NCBI GenBank assembly: GCA_017992885.1
Contig: JAGONT010000001.1
Coordinates: 62,001 to 126,000 of the forward strand
DNA from: Alphaproteobacteria bacterium
GTDB taxonomy: Bacteria > Pseudomonadota > Alphaproteobacteria > UBA9655
Direction of reading: 5' to 3'
Length of the DNA: 64,000 bases
Below are positions 27,131-36,700 of this stretch, piece after piece. The notes under the pieces were generated by a model, which made no database searches, was not told the origin of the DNA, and worked only from the letters and a program-made list of their open reading frames with translations. Position 1 is the first letter of the stretch. Each line of letters begins with the position of its first letter. Made by a program: the position numbers and the translations under genes.

Positions 27131-29116
27131 ATGAAATATCTTAAATTTTTCCAGTATACTTTGTTATCAGCTAGTATTTTTATAATGGGAGTTCCTCCTT
27201 CTGCTGCTATGGATGACGACATATCTAGGAATCCTTCTCATCGTCATACCGTCCCAAGCAATGAAGTAGATAGTAAAGAAGAAAGTTCTGAAGACGAAAA
27301 CGATTCTAGTACGAAGTTTGCCAATAAAATAGAAGAAACTGACGAATTATTACGTGTTGAAAATGGTTATTATGATGCACGTTTGATTACATTTGGTACC
27401 CACTTCTTTGTCAGAGATACGGATCATTATCAACTGCATGCGCAGGGTTCTGATGAAAAAGCAGTCAGACTCTATAAGCAAAATCCCCATCTAGTTGAAC
27501 AAGTGACTAACTCGCAATTACTTATAACAGAAGATGAACTGTCGCTTGGTGTCTCTGTAAGCACGAGTATTATCGAAACGACAAAGCGTCCTAAAGGGAC
27601 AGCAAGTACCTTTGTTCAATACGACAAAACGCACGTCAAACAGCAAAACAAAGACTTTCTTGTCGACGCTACAAATGAGAAAGGGGACGCTAATTATGAC
27701 GGAGGGCATTTAACGGATTATAAATTTAGTGCTCAAGGCTCTCATACGGATGACTTTAATTATGTGCCTCAACATCACGCTTATAATCGGTGGATCAAAG
27801 AATCTATTGTAAAGCAAAGAAAAAGTAAAAAAGAAGATAATATTGAAGGATATGTTGAAATACCATTATACACCCCTCAACCACCGAGCATAAAAGTTTT
27901 GGGGGAGGATCGATACGACCCAATACCCATTGGCATTATTCTGCTGTCTCTTAAAAACAAAGCCATTTTAAACGCTTATTATTTTCCAAACAATCAATAT
28001 AACTACAGAGAGTTGCAATCAACTTTGGGTCTTCCTCGATTAAGTGGCACAAAAGTTGCACCATATTTCAAATTAAAAACAGCGTTTCATCAGCTTCTTT
28101 GGCCTGCTATTATTTATGATGGCAGAAAGAATAACGTTTTATTAGCTGCACAAGTAGATAAAGAAGCACAGCGCGTTAATATGGTAGATGCTCTTGTAGA
28201 AGGAATGTCTACATTTGATGTAGAGGGCGACGAGGCTATTTTATCGAGACTAGCTTCGAATGTACTCTATCAAGAGAATGTGGACCTTGCCAATGTTTTA
28301 GATCTAGATGAGGAGCAAGGGGAGCTTTTAAATATTAATCAACCTAATCAAAACGCTTTAAGGCAATCATTTAATTTTCTAGGACAATTTTTAATCAATT
28401 ATTCCATGAGAAATGCTTTGAAGTCTGAAGTCTTATTGCCTACTTCTCGTATTATGTTTCTGAATATTATGGTTGATTTTTTTGATAATTATTGGCAGTT
28501 CGAGGACGACGCATTAAAATCCTTAGATTATATTCATGAGACATTCTTAGAAGATTTTAAATCCTCATTAGCCGAATTAGAAGGTCAAAAAGAACATATG
28601 AACCTAAGAGACATCCTGTATTTTGCAAATTTGTATGAAAAATTGTCGACAGAAAGCATGCATGCTGCTTTTCATGCTGGTTATGGTGTAGGGGATGATT
28701 TTGAAGATATAGAAGATAATTTTCGTAAATTTATTCAAATTCTTCAAATTGTATCTAATAAAACAAAGCAAGAAACACCAACACATGAGCAAATGCAAAA
28801 CCTCGTGAGTGTGTTCTCTGGTGCACAGAATAACCTCTCCTATGTGATAACCCTATGTGGTGGTGACAGCTCTGAATTCTCTAAGCAAAAACAATTTTTG
28901 AAAGGCATGCATTCACAAGTTTCAGCGTGGAACAAGAATTCAGAGGCACTTAGCGGTTCATATCAAGTGAGCCCTAACTCAACGATGTCTTTTAGAGGAA
29001 TAAATGGGCCTAACACATCTATTCTGGGAACCAACAGTAGCCTTATTTATCCTAATGCTGATTCAGATGAGGAAACATCAGATGATGATACAAAAGATTT
29101 AGAATCCCTTGATTAA
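27131..29116 (+). CDS. Secreted protein with DNA/RNA non-specific endonuclease-like motif
   Basis: A 661-residue protein with a signal peptide (residues 1-26, ending PSAAM) followed by an acidic low-complexity stretch (SKEESSEDENDSS). At about residues 190-225 it reads DGGHLTDYKFSAQGS, then NYVPQHHAYNRWIKESIV. This has the layout of the NUC/Endonuclea_NS_2 active site (DRGHLxxxxFGGS ... NxVPQxxxxNxxxW): the catalytic His (in GHL) and the metal-binding Asn (in AYNRW) are present, while DRGH is DGGH. The rest, including a helical middle and a Ser/Thr/Asp-rich tail, is unassigned. AGGAG lies about eight bases before the ATG. It could be a secreted nuclease or effector; activity is uncertain given Arg to Gly. 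Confidence 0.65.
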   Translation: MKYLKFFQYTLLSASIFIMGVPPSAAMDDDISRNPSHRHTVPSNEVDSKEESSEDENDSSTKFANKIEETDELLRVENGYYDARLITFGTHFFVRDTDHYQLHAQGSDEKAVRLYKQNPHLVEQVTNSQLLITEDELSLGVSVSTSIIETTKRPKGTASTFVQYDKTHVKQQNKDFLVDATNEKGDANYDGGHLTDYKFSAQGSHTDDFNYVPQHHAYNRWIKESIVKQRKSKKEDNIEGYVEIPLYTPQPPSIKVLGEDRYDPIPIGIILLSLKNKAILNAYYFPNNQYNYRELQSTLGLPRLSGTKVAPYFKLKTAFHQLLWPAIIYDGRKNNVLLAAQVDKEAQRVNMVDALVEGMSTFDVEGDEAILSRLASNVLYQENVDLANVLDLDEEQGELLNINQPNQNALRQSFNFLGQFLINYSMRNALKSEVLLPTSRIMFLNIMVDFFDNYWQFEDDALKSLDYIHETFLEDFKSSLAELEGQKEHMNLRDILYFANLYEKLSTESMHAAFHAGYGVGDDFEDIEDNFRKFIQILQIVSNKTKQETPTHEQMQNLVSVFSGAQNNLSYVITLCGGDSSEFSKQKQFLKGMHSQVSAWNKNSEALSGSYQVSPNSTMSFRGINGPNTSILGTNSSLIYPNADSDEETSDDDTKDLESLD

Positions 29117-29253
29117 TGAGCTTTCTCCCCCTCTCTAAATCTCTTTAGTCACCATTTTTAATAGCCCCTAAGAAAGGGATTTAAATCCTAATGATACGAA
29201 ATGCTTGGTCAAAATAGAGTATACTCTAGCTAAGGGTCAGAAACTTAACATAA

Positions 29254-29610
29254 TTACGTCAGAATAGGATTAATGCATCTTGTCAAAATATTTGCTATTT
29301 TATGCACCAAGCAGCGTTGATGACACGTTTGGGGACAGACCTTTCTTCCAAAGCTTTCCAGAAGCCCAGAGCCGCATCTTTGCCAAGCAAAACGAGCAGG
29401 ACTGGAGAAAAGTCCTCTGGCGAGAGACCTTTCAGATATAGATAAGGAAAGAGCCCTTTCAATGCTCATAGAACGCCTAGTATAGGGAGGAAGCAACTGG
29501 GAAACAAAGAGAATCGGCCTCCTCCTTCTGGGCTTGGCCCTTTGCGATCTCACGCCCGAGGGACTTTGACGGGGATAGCTCTTTCAAACCCACGAACCGC
29601 TTGATTTCCT
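29254..29610 (-). pseudogene. IS256 (Mutator-type) transposase remnant with internal deletion
   Basis: On the minus strand fragments in different frames match IS256-family transposases. In order they are FERAIPVKVPRA, LLPPYTRRSMSIERAL, YLKGLSPEDFSPVLLVLLGK, and then directly ALGFWKALEERSVP and RCLVHKIANIL. The family reads ILPPYLRRSKNIEELLPWLY and LKGxSTGDFSEALxALLGxD, and much later DGALGFWKAL and QRCWVHKTANVLN. The DDE core between these blocks is deleted and stops and shifts abound, so it is inactive. Confidence 0.72.
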
Positions 29611-29787
29611 GCAATTTATAAAAAAATCAAAAATAATACGGAAATTTCTTGTTAAATTTCAGCAAAAAAATTTCTTCAATTCATAATACTAACTAAATAT
29701 CAAAGCGTTAGATCCTTCTAAAGAACTTGACTTTATTCTCCAAAAAAGCAAAGTTACATTACATTGGTATAAACAATCTCGGGGTCG
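29611..29787. other. Short AT-rich gap before M23 gene
   Basis: Together with 29117-29253 this forms the non-coding surroundings of the IS256 remnant. The promoter of the M23 gene should lie here; no clear boxes can be fixed. Confidence 0.35.
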
Positions 29788-31155
29788 ATGAAGCAAAGTA
29801 TAGCTAAGCTCATAGCCATAGTATTTCCTCTTATACTTGCTTATGGCCTCACATTTTATGTCTCTTTCAAAGATTTCCCCGAGACTGAATTTATCCATTC
29901 ACACCCTATTGTTTCACCACAACAAATGCCTGAAGACAGTCGAGAAGCTGAGGAAGTTGAAGAAGGGCCATATGATGAAACTCTTACCTTAAAAGAAGGA
30001 GACACACTGGCCAATATTTTAAGTAGACTAGGTATCCCTTCTTCTCAAGCTCATGAAGCCATTACGGCTCTTACCAAAGTTTTTAATCCTAAAGACCTTA
30101 AAATTGATCAAGAAGTCTATGTGATTTATGACGCTCAGCCCAATGGTGAAAATTACGATCTCAAGTTTCTTCGCCTCCGGAGTGACCTTGACCATTATGT
30201 TGAGCTTGTCCGAACGGGTGGCGGCCTTTTTCAAGCTACAAAATATAAAAAAGAACTTAAACATGAGTATTCGAACATTAATGGAAGTATTAAAATAAGC
30301 CTTTACGCTGATGCGCTAAAGGCGGGAGCTTCTCCCAAGATGCTCTATGATATGATCAAAGCCTTTAGCTACGATGTCGATTTCCAACGCGATATTCAAC
30401 CCGGCACTGAATTCTCTCTTTTTTATGATACCTACAAAGATGAAGACTCGGGTCACGAACGTCCAGGTGAGCTTTTGTATGCAAAACTTGTATTTGAAGA
30501 TAAACCTTATGAAATATATCGATTTCAGCCTTCGGGTGGTATTCCAGGCTATTACACAAGCCTTGGAGAAGCAGTGCAGAAAGCTCTTCTTCGGACACCT
30601 ATTGATGGGGCGCGCATTAATTCAGGTTTTGGCAATCGCAAGCATCCCATCAAAGGATACACTAAAATGCATAAAGGCGTTGATTTTGGTGCTCCCACTG
30701 GCACCCCTATCATGGCTGCAGGAGATGGTATTGTTGAGCGTTGTAATAAATATGGAGGCTATGGCAACTATATTTGTATTCGCCATATTGGCAACACTAA
30801 GACGGCCTATGCTCACCTACATCGCTTTGCAAAAGGAGTCGCCACAGGCAGTAAGGTGCGTCAAGGGCAAGTCATCGGATACGTTGGTGCTACCGGAAAC
30901 GCAACAGGGGCACATCTTCATTTTGAACTTATTCGCAATGGAAAACACGAAAACCCACAAAAAGTCACTCAACTTCCCAAGACAAAACTCACGGGTGCTG
31001 CTTTTAATGAGTTTAAAGCTTTTATTGCTAAAATTCATCATGCAAAAAAGGAAAAAGAACAAATAGCTATGGATAGAAAAGAGAACAGATTTGAAAGTGA
31101 GGCACTACAAAGTCCTTCCCCTCTCGGAATAGACTCTTCTCTAAAATCCTCTTAA
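29788..31155 (+). CDS. M23-family murein endopeptidase
   Basis: A 455-residue protein with GGGG just before the ATG. A membrane segment (residues 5-27) anchors it, and an acidic linker follows. A LysM/OapA-like region comes next (LKEGDTLANILSRLGIPSSQ). The M23 peptidase domain (~residues 275-390) has zinc ligands in HPIKGYTKMHKGVDFGAPTG (H-x(n)-D) and in AHLHFELIRNG (HxH), plus the YGNYICIRHIGNTKTAYAHL strand. Such enzymes cut peptidoglycan cross-links for growth or division. The set of zinc ligands is complete, so it should be active, unlike EnvC/NlpD-type activators. Confidence 0.92.
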   Translation: MKQSIAKLIAIVFPLILAYGLTFYVSFKDFPETEFIHSHPIVSPQQMPEDSREAEEVEEGPYDETLTLKEGDTLANILSRLGIPSSQAHEAITALTKVFNPKDLKIDQEVYVIYDAQPNGENYDLKFLRLRSDLDHYVELVRTGGGLFQATKYKKELKHEYSNINGSIKISLYADALKAGASPKMLYDMIKAFSYDVDFQRDIQPGTEFSLFYDTYKDEDSGHERPGELLYAKLVFEDKPYEIYRFQPSGGIPGYYTSLGEAVQKALLRTPIDGARINSGFGNRKHPIKGYTKMHKGVDFGAPTGTPIMAAGDGIVERCNKYGGYGNYICIRHIGNTKTAYAHLHRFAKGVATGSKVRQGQVIGYVGATGNATGAHLHFELIRNGKHENPQKVTQLPKTKLTGAAFNEFKAFIAKIHHAKKEKEQIAMDRKENRFESEALQSPSPLGIDSSLKSS

Positions 31156-31156
31156 G

Positions 31157-31232
31157 TGGCGTCCCCAGCGGGATTCGAACCCGCGTTGCCGCCGTGAAAG
31201 GGCGGTGTCCTAGGCCTCTAGACGATGGGGAC
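31157..31232 (-). tRNA. tRNA-Glu (anticodon TTC)
   Basis: On the minus strand the acceptor stem GTCCCCA pairs with TGGGGAC, followed by G and an encoded CCA. The anticodon stem CCGCC/GGCGG encloses the loop CTTTCAC with anticodon TTC. The T-arm is GCGGG-TTCGAAT-CCCGC. It overlaps no gene and lies convergent with the M23 gene, two bases from its stop. Confidence 0.95.
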
Positions 31233-31613
31233 CTTATGCTGTCTTCTTTACAAGGTGTTCCTTTTAAAATCAAGAAGGAAATTCACTCTCCCCTTCCTTT
31301 ATAAAAAAGAAAGTCTACTCTCTCAAAGAAAATTGACTCTTAAAGTATAGCAAATCATTTAAAGATTTACTAGTTTCAATCCACCTCATTATAATCAAAG
31401 AGAAAAATATTCTCTGAGTCAGAAAGAGATGGAGAGAGAATATTCAAGCCAGATCAAGAAGCATAGATGAAGAAACTTCCCTCTCAAACAACTTCAAGCG
31501 ATCCTTTCATGCTTCTTAAATTACGACCAAATCAGGGGTGCTTAACAGGCCGTTTTTTGACACAGGACCATCTTGGAACCAGAAGTCTTTCGCGGTAAAG
31601 GTTTCTTCTCTGC
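31233..31613. other. Intergenic stretch with nothing recognised
   Basis: No credible frame. Minor inverted repeats occur (for example AAGAAGCAT near 31457 with ATGCTTCTT near 31510), but there is no convincing terminator. It would contain the tRNA-Glu promoter near its left end. Confidence 0.35.
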
Positions 31614-33479
31614 CTAAACCGCCGTACGCTTCGTTTTTTTTTGACCTTTTATTGCTTGTTTAGGAGATCGCTTTGGCACTATTTTTTTAGGTTGAGCAGG
31701 AGGTTGTTTTAAAGCCACCGCCAGTAGGGGTTTCCTTTTGATTGTTTCTGAATTGTTTGCATAATGCTTTACTCTTTTTGTAAGAGGTGAATGTACCCCG
31801 AAAGTTTCCTCTGTCATGTCAACAAGAGACTGACCTTCTATTTTTTGATGAAAATCAGCTCCCTGATGATAGAGGATATCGAGTATTTTGAGACGTTGAT
31901 TCATTGCCTTAGGATAGGCGGCTGCCCCAATAATTGTACAAATCAATGGATCAGCGGAAAGTTCGCCAATAGGTGAAAAAAATCGCTGATCAATCAGAGC
32001 CCCCCATTGAATGAGCTTTTTCACATAAGTCTTACTTCCTATCACTGCCGCTGCGTGTATCGGCAAATCTCCCCAGTTTCCTTCAGCATCTTTCCCCCGG
32101 AAGTGAATATTAAAGTTATGCTGAAGAAGATAATCAACTAAACTTGTTCGTTTCTCTCTTAAAGCCTGTGTTAGCAATGATCTACCCCTTTCAGATAATG
32201 AGGAAAGAGGAAATTTTGATAAGGCAAAATTTTTGAACTGTTCATCTGAAAGTTTGCGAGCTTTAAAAACCTTCGAACAACTTCTAAAATCGTCTACTGT
32301 AAATTGAAAGGGCGGGTGTTTTTCCAGATTTAAAGGATCTTTTTCAAGAATTCGTCGAATATGGTTATCATGACCATAATCTTCTAAGAGATCCACTACA
32401 TCCAACTTGTCTTTAATATTTTTAGGATTGCGAAAGACATTAGGGGGAATTGTTTGCAGTTGAGCGAGAGAGTCTTGAGGATCCCTATGCTGCTGACGCG
32501 ATTGATTAAGCGTATGTGCGGCCTGTAGATAACGACGGGCATCGACAACACCATGTCCGTATATTTCTTTATTAAGACCGGCAGTGCCTGTGCTGAGTAA
32601 ATTGCTTTTATTCGCCGTTTGAAAAAGCAACTGGATAGCATCCTCACTTGTTAAGTGTGGATTTGCCAGCAACGCTCGCGTCAGTAATCCCGTAATGACA
32701 GGTGCGGAACAAGATGTTCCGTGTGGCTTCGTTTGACGTTTTTTTTGAGGAGAATAAACGGAAAACCCTGAAGGGGCTAAAATAAATTGAGTGTTGAATT
32801 CTCCCGCATTATTGGAATAGCGAGAATCGATCACTTCTTGCCCTTTGATCGATTGCGTGGCTCCCACATAAACTATATACTTACGTAGCTCAGGAGGTAA
32901 TTTTGATATAATATTTGAGAGAAGTATAGTATCGAGATCTTCTTTTCCCCCTAAAGAATGACCCTCATTTCCGGCAGCTACCACGAGTATTTTTTTGAGA
33001 CGTAAGAGGGAAGAAATGTTTTTATAAAAATATTCTATCGCCTCATTTTTGTGTGATTTACTGATCTCATTGATAATAGTACAGATGGAGCAGTTAATAG
33101 CAAAAATAGGATGATTTTTTATATTCTTTTGAGCGACAGATCCATAATCAAGATTATCGGGTGTTACCCACAAAAAAGTTCTACCCTTTGGTAAAAATTG
33201 ACTGGTAACACTTGAAACAATGTTTCCGTGATCTCCTTCTTGATGATGTGGATCATTAACAAATGTTACATTATTTTTATCAATATTAGGATCATTTTTT
33301 ACAGCATCATAATCCGTCACTAAGGCTCCTCCTGGCCGTTTTACAGAACAAACGGAACTATTTAGAAAAACATCATCAAGATTAAGACGCTGAAATAGAG
33401 AATTTTGTGCAGGAGGAAGGGCAAAGACATTCCAGGAAAAAACCACTGCAACAAAAAAAGAAACTACCCATCTCAACAT
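31614..33479 (-). CDS. Secreted S8 (subtilisin-like) protease with ankyrin-like C-terminus
   Basis: A 621-residue protein with a signal peptide (residues 1-20). Subtilisin-type catalytic positions can be proposed: Asp56 (ALVTDYDAV), His84 (EGDHGNIVSS), oxyanion Asn171 (VAAGNEGH) and Ser256 (HGTSCSAPVITG). The catalytic domain ends near residue 330 (YGHGVVDARRYLQAA). After a helical linker the part at ~450-560 resembles ankyrin repeats (LLTQALREKRTSLVDYLLQH; LPIHAAAVIGSKTYVKKLIQ then WGALID). The C-terminus is highly basic (KKIVPKRSPKQAIKGQKKTK). The combination fits a secreted enzyme acting on host proteins, though host targeting is inferred. Confidence 0.82.
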   Translation of the reverse strand: MLRWVVSFFVAVVFSWNVFALPPAQNSLFQRLNLDDVFLNSSVCSVKRPGGALVTDYDAVKNDPNIDKNNVTFVNDPHHQEGDHGNIVSSVTSQFLPKGRTFLWVTPDNLDYGSVAQKNIKNHPIFAINCSICTIINEISKSHKNEAIEYFYKNISSLLRLKKILVVAAGNEGHSLGGKEDLDTILLSNIISKLPPELRKYIVYVGATQSIKGQEVIDSRYSNNAGEFNTQFILAPSGFSVYSPQKKRQTKPHGTSCSAPVITGLLTRALLANPHLTSEDAIQLLFQTANKSNLLSTGTAGLNKEIYGHGVVDARRYLQAAHTLNQSRQQHRDPQDSLAQLQTIPPNVFRNPKNIKDKLDVVDLLEDYGHDNHIRRILEKDPLNLEKHPPFQFTVDDFRSCSKVFKARKLSDEQFKNFALSKFPLSSLSERGRSLLTQALREKRTSLVDYLLQHNFNIHFRGKDAEGNWGDLPIHAAAVIGSKTYVKKLIQWGALIDQRFFSPIGELSADPLICTIIGAAAYPKAMNQRLKILDILYHQGADFHQKIEGQSLVDMTEETFGVHSPLTKRVKHYANNSETIKRKPLLAVALKQPPAQPKKIVPKRSPKQAIKGQKKTKRTAV

Positions 33480-33602
33480 TACAGTTCCTTATCATTCATT
33501 AAAAAACCCATTACTTGGGCTGAGTAGCATTGAATTAAATTTAAGTAAAGAATGAACATTCGTAATAATATAAAATCCAAAACAAGAGTCACGTAATTTT
33601 GA

Positions 33603-33695
33603 TTAAGAAGCAGAAGCTTGCCTTCATCAGTTTCTCCTTCTCAATCAAAGACAATTTCTTTTTCAAAAGTCGCAACATCTTTCATTCATAAGACA
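33603..33695 (-). pseudogene. birA 3'-end scar a (with internal deletion)
   Basis: On the plus-strand text, ATTAAGAAGCAGAAGCTT at 33602 parallels ATTAAGAACCAGAAGCTT at the birA stop (41762). ATCAAAGACAATTTCTTTTT then CAAAAGTCGCAACATCTTTC at 33643-33683 parallels 41900-41940 inside birA. Roughly a hundred bases between these two parts of birA are missing. This is an orphan birA C-terminal fragment lying downstream of the first Sel1 gene. Confidence 0.75.
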
Positions 33696-33750
33696 GGGAG
33701 GAATGCAAGAAGCCCTCACACCTGTAGACATTCTCCCCACTAAGACACGC

Positions 33751-33777
33751 CTTCATCCTCTTAAGAAGAAGATGAAG
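33751..33777 (-). terminator. Hairpin over the stop codon of Sel1 gene 1
   Basis: CTTCATC at 33751-33757 pairs with GATGAAG at 33771-33777, with TCTT/AAGA inside. The hairpin spans the stop codon. The paralogue has a stronger hairpin at the same place. There is no T-run, so its role as a terminator is doubtful. Confidence 0.35.
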
Positions 33778-36700
33778 AAGGAACGGCTGGTCTTGGAAAA
33801 GCCTCTTCAACAAGACCCACCTTGATAAATAATTCCATCACACCTTCGCGGGTGATGCTTGGTGTTGCATTCTCATCATCCATATACGTCCATTGATGGG
33901 TTAACTCTTTGAGCTGGAGATAAGTATTGCCAGTAAGAACTGCCTGATTGATTTTGTTTTTCACTTCCTTCACTAAGGTCTCATCTTTTAGAATATATTC
34001 ATAAAAATGCCTCAGAGTCTCCTCTTTTGCCAAGGTCAACAAAGGATCAACAAGACAATTTGTTGACGGATCAAATCGACAAAAAGGCACACTAATTTTA
34101 TCTCCGATGAGCGTTTTCAGATAGAGAGCCTGGTGGGAAAGCTGCGGCACCTTGCCTGTAACGCCACAAACTCTCTGCATAAAGCTATTGTCCGTATTCA
34201 ATATGGAATCAACCACTTCCTGCATTATACGAATAAAGATATGTTTAGACCGTTGAATAGGGAGAGGGTCATGACTAAATAAGTCACCTGTCACTTCATA
34301 CTTAAGGTCATCTGGAACGTACAATTGATAATAATCAGTCAGGCCACTTTCTTGGCCGATCGCACATGCTTTTACAGCCATCACAAACCGAATCAGCTGC
34401 TTTTCTCTTTTAGATAAAGGGTTTCCACCCTCATCTGAGAAAGAGCTAATGTAAAACAGAGCTGCTTTTAGCTGAGCGGCCGCAACCGAGTCCTTAAACA
34501 GGGTATCTAGAAAAAATGAATTTCTGTTATGACCAAGGGCATAGATTTTAAGCTGCTCAAAGGTCAAAGGAACACCACCATTACTCACTTTCGTGATTTC
34601 CCCAATGGCGCGCTGAACGGGATCTAGCGGTTCTTCAATGTCTATGTTCTGCTGAACTGGACCTTGTGGATCTTCAGGATTCTCACCCATATCCTGCTGA
34701 GCTGGCTGCAGCAGCTCTTCAGCAATCTCATGACTCAAACCTGGACTCATCATCAACTTTGCCTGAATTTTAGCGAAATCCTCGATAAGGTGTTCTGCTG
34801 TAATAGGTTTAACCGTCTCTGGATCAATATGCACGTTTTGCCCAAAGGCTTCTAACCTTGCAGGGTTAAAACGCCAGTGTTGATCCTCAGCCACCCAGAA
34901 GGGCGCCTCTGGCACAAGACTGCTCACATCTACAGGAACGGCACGCTTTTGCAGAAGCGCTGGCCAAACGATAAAAGGATTCTTAGGATCGGTAATATCC
35001 TCACTGAGGGCTTTTTTACCGACAACCTCTAAAAAGAGATCACTTTCTTCCGAAATTCCTAAAGTCTTGTAATTTTCTAGAATAAACGAGGAAATATCTC
35101 TCATCTCCTCACGATCGGGAGAATTTAACAAGGTATCCCAGTAATTCATAATCATTTGCTGAGAATCTGGACGGCGATACAAAGAAATAAGCATGGGAAT
35201 ATCATGCTTGCGGGGATCAAAATAATCACCCCCATGCGCCACACGCAGAGCTTCAGGAATTAAGAAATGAAAAAGCTGTTGTTGCTTGCAAAGAGCCTCT
35301 TGATGTCCCCGGAGAGCTGCAGCCCGAAACACTTTAAAAGCGCTTGCAAAATGTTTTTGTACTCCATGCCCATTTTTATAAGCCTCGGCCACGATATACA
35401 TTGCTTCCAGATTTCCCTGTCGCGCTTCCTCTAAATACCGGCGAAAGGCCTGTGCAGGGTGGGGAGTTTTATCAGTCTCTTTACTTAAAATCTTTAAGAA
35501 AAGCTCACTATTTTCCTTAATCCCTAAAGCCTCGCTGTTTTCTTGAATGAAAAAAGAAATATCTCTTACGACCTCACGATTAGGAGAATTTAACAAGGCG
35601 TTCCAGTGTGCCTTCATAGCTTCTTTATGACCAGATTGACGATACAACGAAATGACTCCTGGAATATCGTGCTTTTGTGGATTAAAAGAAGCATCTTCAT
35701 ACGCTCCACGCAAGGTTTCAGGAATTAAGAAATGAAAAAGCTGCTTTTGCATGAAAGCCGCCTGTTGATATCCAGACAAGGATCCTGACCGAAACCAATC
35801 AAAAGCATTTGAAAAAGAACAGTTTCGATAGACTGCCCCTACTTTATCTATAGCGGGAGGATATCCTAGCTTTCCAGCACGAAAGTAGAGACGAAAGATT
35901 GCAGAGTTGAAATCCAGGTCATCATTACCCATTTCATAGTCTTGAGCCAATTTAAACATTACCTCTAGGAAAAGCTCATTATTTTCCGCAATACCTAACG
36001 CCTTATAGTTTTCCATAATAAACAGGCAAATATCTCTTATGTCCTCACGATTATGAGAGTTTAACAAGGATTTCCAGTATGCCGTCATAGCTTCCTTATG
36101 ACCAGATTGATGAAACAACGAAATGATCGCTGAAATATTGTGCTTTTCTGGGTTAAAAGCATCATCTTCATAAGATGCCCGCCCTGCTTCAGGAGTTAAG
36201 AAACAAAAGAGTTGTTGTTGCCTCTGGATAGACTCTAGATGGCCGCAAAGGGCAGCAGATCTGAAGGCATTAAAAGCTTCTGTAAAAGACCTTTCTATGC
36301 CCTGCCCGTTTCGATAGACTGTGCCTATTCTATAGATAGGAGCGAGTCCTCGCGTTCCTGCCTGTAGGTATAGACGAATGGCCTGTTTAAGGTCGGAAGC
36401 TATACCATCTGCGCCGGTTTCATAGTGTCGAGCTAATGTGAAATTTGGCAAAACACGCCTTTTTTCGCTAGCGAGCGACAAAAAGCTAATATATTGTTGA
36501 AAATCCCCCAATGAAGCATACGTGTTCGCCAAGATCATTTCTATACTTCCCTCGTACACCCTATCTTTAAATAATTGAAAAGCTTGTATCTCATTTTGCG
36601 GTTCGCTGAGTTGATAAAGCATTCTCCAATGCTCTTTAAAACTCTCGTTCTGATAACCTTTTTGAAACCATTCGAACGCTTGCTGTTCATCACTTTGTTG

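Noticed and set aside
29254-29610. Structured RNA (tmRNA, RNase P or 6S) in a GC-richer gap
   Set aside because: No conserved RNA signatures were found, and the translated fragments fit an IS256 transposase better.
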